Shown here: one piece after another, positions 59,735 through 64,000 of the stretch
Position numbering within the stretch: the stretch's first letter is position 1
Layout of the letters: each line of letters begins with the position of its first letter
NCBI GenBank assembly: GCA_028622995.1
Contig: JAJQJQ010000047.1
Coordinates: 744,001-808,000 of the forward strand
Source: Panagrolaimus kolymaensis
Taxonomy: Eukaryota > Nematoda > Chromadorea > Rhabditida > Panagrolaimidae
Length of the DNA: 64,000 nt
Reading direction: 5' to 3'
Program-made: the position numbers and the translations under genes
Notes under the pieces: model-generated
Told to the model about the DNA's origin: nothing
Database searches by the model: none
Seen by the model: only the letters and a program-made list of their open reading frames with translations

Positions 59735-61968
59735 TCATAAAAGCTCATATTCTCGTAAATGTATACGTTGAATAATTTTACTACAATTATAAAAAATCCT
59801 TCGAATATTTTCTGTATCCACGGCACATGTAAAATGGGAATAACATTGATGTCGATCATCACCCAAGTCAGATGTAATTTTCTGAAAAAAATAAGTAATA
59901 ATTTGCTTAGTAAATCACATTTAAAATTTATTTACCAAAAATTCATCACGAATAAAATATTTGGCTTTTACGACTTCGAGATCTTCATCTGAGGCTTCTT
60001 CATATTCCATGGCTTCAGATGGTAATTGGTATAATAAAAATTCAGGAAAATATGTTTCCAACCGATGTCTTCCCAATAGAATTTTTTCAGCTAATAAATC
60101 AGTTTTATTTAAAAATAATATAATCGATATCGTTTTTAACCATTTATTATTCCATATTTTTTTAAATAATTCCAATGATTCCTTTAAACGATTTTGTTTT
60201 ACATCTTCTCCTAGCATCAAATTATATGCTGATGATTCAGAAACAAATATCTATGAAAAAATCAAATTTAGGCCAATAAAATATTAAAAATTGAAAGCTC
60301 ACAATTGCAGTCACACCAAAAAAGCACTAAAAAAATAAGATATTAGTTATTTGTTTTGTCTATTAAAATTTGGTAAAAGTATTTACCTGCATCCATTTAT
60401 ACCGTTCATCACGTTGTCCACCAACATCAAAAATACTATTAAAAAAATTAATATTTAAATTAGAATAATTGTAATTAATCCAAAAAAACTTACTGAAATC
60501 TAACATTATTTAATTCAAATTTTGTTTCATTGATACCTCTGGTAATGACTCGACATCTCAGGATATCTTGTTCACTAGGAAGACTAAAAAATAAATAGCG
60601 AAGTATTAAAAAAAGCTGTTTAAGAATCTATTTTTATTTATCTTTTAAATCAAAGCACTTACTAATCATTCTGGCGTAAATCAGAAACTTTATCAAGAAA
60701 ACTAAAAACAACAAAAAATTTCGATTTTTTTTTTGCAAATTTTTTTAAAGTAAACTTACTATTTGGCACAATCAATTAATTGATACTCATTACTTCTTTC
60801 ATAGCATGCTTGTACACCACTATCCTTCCAACAATTTATAACATGGTCATAAAATATCTAAAAATGAAAAATATTTAAATTTATTTTAAGACAGTCTAAA
60901 AAATTGAGAAGAAAAAAGTAAAGCAAACAACTGTGATTTATTTATGTTTTTAACTTTTTATTTAAATTTTTAGATAATTTTCAAAAATTTACAATTCTAA
61001 GTTTCAATTATTTCAGTTTTTTTTTTGCAAAATTAAAGTAAAACTCTTTTTTTCTTGTATTAATTTTTTTATTTTGCCTCTACGATTTTTTTGTTGTTGC
61101 CGACTAATACTTTTTGTTTTTTTATGTTTGTTTGTTGGTCGGTTAGTGGAAGAAAAATAAAAAAAATTGAAATATGAAAAAAGGAGGAAATAAAAGGTTT
61201 TTGATCGAATGCTATGACGAGAACTTGGATTCAAAAAAAAAATTAGCTTCAATCTTTTCTTTTCATCCCAATGCAAAAAAAAATAAAATAAAAAAAGGAA
61301 TAAAATTTCGAGACTTTTACTTTTTTTTGAAATAAAGAGAAAAGACGAAAAATAAAAATATAAATTTGGGTGTTTTGCAAATTCAAATGTTTTTTGTTAG
61401 ATAATTGGTTATTTAAAAAAATAAAATTAAGGAAAGAGCATCGTAGAAAACATGGCGAAATTATAAAAGATATGAAGAAAAAAATTCAGAATTGAAAAAG
61501 AAACCTCTGGATAATCATAATCAAGCGACTGGGCCTCAAATAAAATATAATTTTTTGATAATTCATTACTTGAATCATCAAGTTTTACGCGTGGATTTAT
61601 ATGATCCATTTGTTTTAGAATAACCTAAAATTAATTTTTTTTCTTTGCTTCCCAATATTAGCAAAGAAAAATTTGCTCACGCTAATCGAATCTCGAACAT
61701 TTTTACGAATATCCAATATTTTTTCTTTCTTTTCTTTTTCACTAAATCCCTTAATATGCAAAATTCTCATTTGTTTTACAATTGTAGATTTACCGGATTC
61801 ACCGGCGCCAAGTAATAATAAACGATAAGTTGGGCGTAATATTTGCTTTTCTTTTTCTAATCGTTTATCAATTTGTTTATTAACTTTTCGTTTTTCACAT
61901 TCCTCTTTCTCAATGGAACTTCGCGAATGACCGGTTATGCAACAACTTAAGAGAGGAATATTTGGCAT
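59735..61968 (-). CDS. gsa-1: Heterotrimeric G-protein alpha-s subunit, 389 aa
   Basis: Nine exons: 61968-61681, 61624-61505, 60857-60760, 60701-60663, 60583-60494, 60435-60387, 60326-60303, 60250-59936, 59881-59735; 1170 bases, all phases closed. G1 GAGESGKST, the switch I RCRVIT arginine, G3 [10 protein letters not shown]4 FLNKTD and G5 TCAVDTENI are all present. The C-terminus HLREYELL is the alpha-s receptor-contact tail. It would couple serotonin- and peptide-type receptors to adenylyl cyclase. An oddity is the N-terminus [16 protein letters not shown]: the usual MGC start, with its palmitoylated Gly-Cys, is replaced, though two Cys remain. An upstream alternative first exon with MGC cannot be excluded. 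The symbol is by family match. Confidence 0.93.
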
Positions 61969-64000
61969 CGGTTTGATAATCTATTTCGGGGGAGATGTAA
62001 CCAATGGAAAAAAAGAATTCCACACCAAAAGTGATGAATGCGATGTTGGTGGTAGAAGTAGAGGACGTAATTATGAATGCGCCCCTTTTTTGTGGTGGGT
62101 TTTTCTGTAAAATAAAACAAAATACAAAAGGTGTTACAATAATGGATAACAGTAGCAGAATTTTTCCACTAAAAAAATTAAAACTAAAAGATATATTAAC
62201 GGTTTCTCATAAACGTTGGTAATGCAAAAAAAAAAAAAAAAAAAACGAACAAAAATGAAAAAGTATTGATCAATCTCGAATAAAAGAAACACGTTTTGTT
62301 CGTCTTTTTTCTTTTTCCTTCAAAAAAAACGCAACAATAAAAAAACGTTTCGCAAAAAAAGAAGACAAAAAATGATAGGAATTTTTTATTAGCCATTTTG
62401 GATATGAAGAACCATCACGAACTCTTCTTTTTTTTCACTTTAAAACTTTTATAACTGCCTCCTCCTCAATTGAGAATACTTTTTTATAAAGTTCGAATTT
62501 AAAAATAATAAGGAAAAATATTTTAATTTACATTTATGAAGCATAAAACATTTAAAAAAAGCATTTTCTAGCGAATTTAAAGCAAAAACAATAAATAATA
62601 GATGAAATAGAAATCCATGTTTTTCCCACAACAATTTTTTTTTAATATTTTTAGTTTTGCTTTATAAAAGTTGAACATTAAAAACAATTTAAATATGCAA
62701 CTGGAAATATAATAAAAGTGTGTTAGTTTTGAATATTTTGCTAAAAGTATTTTAACTCTTTTTTTAAAAATTTTCGTTACTAAAAAAATTAAAAGTTTTT
62801 TATGTAACATTGTTATTAAGTGAGAAGTAAAGCGAGGCAGTGGCTTGAAAAAAAATGAAAGTTTTTAAAAATTCCGTTCATTAATCGTCGATCTTGGTTT
62901 TCAAATGCAATTCACCATAAATAAACTTAACTGATTACGAATTCAAATCTTGTGGATAAAAATGAAGATAAAAAATACTTTATTAGTCAAATTGTCTACT
63001 ATTTAATGAGTCATATATATTCTTTGTTGATAATTTAATGGATAAATTATGATTAATAATAAATTTTAAATAAAACTCTAACTGTCCTTTTTTTTAGCCA
63101 GCGTTTAAGGTTATAAATTTCTCGTAGCTAAACGATTTTTACAATTCAATTAATGAGTGTGAAACATTACAGAAGCTAAGCTCCAGTCCAATCTATATCA
63201 AAAAAAAACTAAATTTATGTGACCAAAAGCGTAGTTTTCTTTATTTATTTATTTATTTTTTAAATAAAATTATAATTCATAAAATGAAAATATAAAGTAT
63301 TAAAATATTCAAAAAGAAATTATGCAAATCAATTCTTAGTTCTATTTTCAAATAAAAAAAATTCTTTATTCGCTAATAAATTTTTTTTTCTTGTAAATTT
63401 AAAATAGATATACAAACTACAAAATGTATATTCTAATCAATAGAAATAGAAAAGAATAAAAGAATTAAAATAAACCCATCTCACAGATTCTTCATGAATT
63501 TATTTGTGAAATATTCAAATTTTTTGCCATAGTTCGACAAAAATTTACTAAACTTTGAAAACACTTTTTTCCTGAATCTCCGTTCAATTTTACATCGAAA
63601 TGGATAAAAGAAATTTTTTCCTCTCCCAAAATCGAAAATTTCTTTCGGAGAACTCGTCTTAAAAGAAAAAAACAGAAATGTCAAGTACAGCTATAAAAAA
63701 CAAATGAAACTAAATAAATCGAGCTTAGGACTTGAAAAAATAAATGGATTGTTAGTAAATTTTGATTTTGCAAACTAAAAATAATGAAAAAAGTTTATAC
63801 TTAAAATTCGGATCTTCATTGAATGTATATTCGTGACAATTGAATGCTTTTTAATTAAATCAGTCTTTAAAACTTTTCAAAGGGACTGATGGTTTATTTG
63901 TACCATGATTAACTAAAATTTGAATCTCCATTTCTAGAGATGATAATTATTTTATTAATAAACTATGTAAGGTATTTTCTGAACTAAATGTTAATGTGGT
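61969..64000. other. Upstream region of the alpha-s gene, no further gene
   Basis: Contains the promoter side of gsa-1, a 20-base A run near 62225, and a copy of the dispersed ACAAACTACAAAAT repeat at 63285-63445. A minus-strand 67-codon frame at 63481-63684 (FDFGRGKNFFYPFRCKIERR) has a mixed composition but no recognisable domain. Confidence 0.5.

Overview
This is a very AT-rich nuclear genome window from a nematode, most likely a free-living clade IV (panagrolaimid/cephalobid-like) species. The evidence is the many short GT-AG introns (about 40-100 bp) with T-rich acceptors, Srh/Str-type serpentine chemoreceptors, CUB-like secreted proteins, a KIN-16-type receptor tyrosine kinase, a nematode F-box-like family, and recent DNA transposon insertions. 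Species assignment is inference. Exon models were assembled by hand from splice sites and reading phase; where every exon phase closes I say so.

Layout. 1-2490: two tandem repeat arrays (137-138 bp and about 135 bp units). 3076-4850 (+): papain-family cysteine protease whose third exon is broken by a 218-bp hAT-type MITE with an 8-bp target duplication. 5339-7818 (-): HAT-repeat-like N-terminus spliced to a nematode F-box-like C-terminus. 8506-10638 (-): coiled-coil protein with a degenerate DNAJC9-like J domain lacking HPD. 11950-13702 (-): secreted, probably GPI-anchored CUB-like protein. 14657-18333 (+): receptor tyrosine kinase with an 854-bp hAT element in its first intron. 20764-32289 (+): membrane adenylyl cyclase with two very long first introns. 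32674-33549 (-): small EGF-like membrane protein. 33780-42000: gene-poor array of decayed fragments (SRPK-kinase-like and LAPTM-like pieces, each beside the same repeat). 43141-45021 (+): coiled-coil protein with a C-terminal Cys/His zinc-binding-like domain. 45844-46184: possible solo LTR. 46853-47764 (-) and 52463-53470 (-): duplicated Srh-like chemoreceptors, the first truncated by a 4-base insertion, flanking a 13-exon CUB-like gene (48685-52275, +). 55837-55909 (-): tRNA-Arg(TCG). 56061-58686 (-): third Srh-like receptor, split by a 1584-bp nearly perfect palindromic element at a TTAA site. 59735-61968 (-): G-protein alpha-s (gsa-1 type).

Functionally, the alpha-s gene and the adenylyl cyclase are direct partners in cAMP signalling and lie within 30 kb of each other. 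Three independent insertions (two hAT-like, one TTAA palindrome) have legible target duplications. In the protease and the third receptor, removing the element plus one duplication restores an open frame exactly. The strongest items for follow-up are these insertions, the HAT/F-box fusion, the HPD-less J protein and the decayed kinase array.
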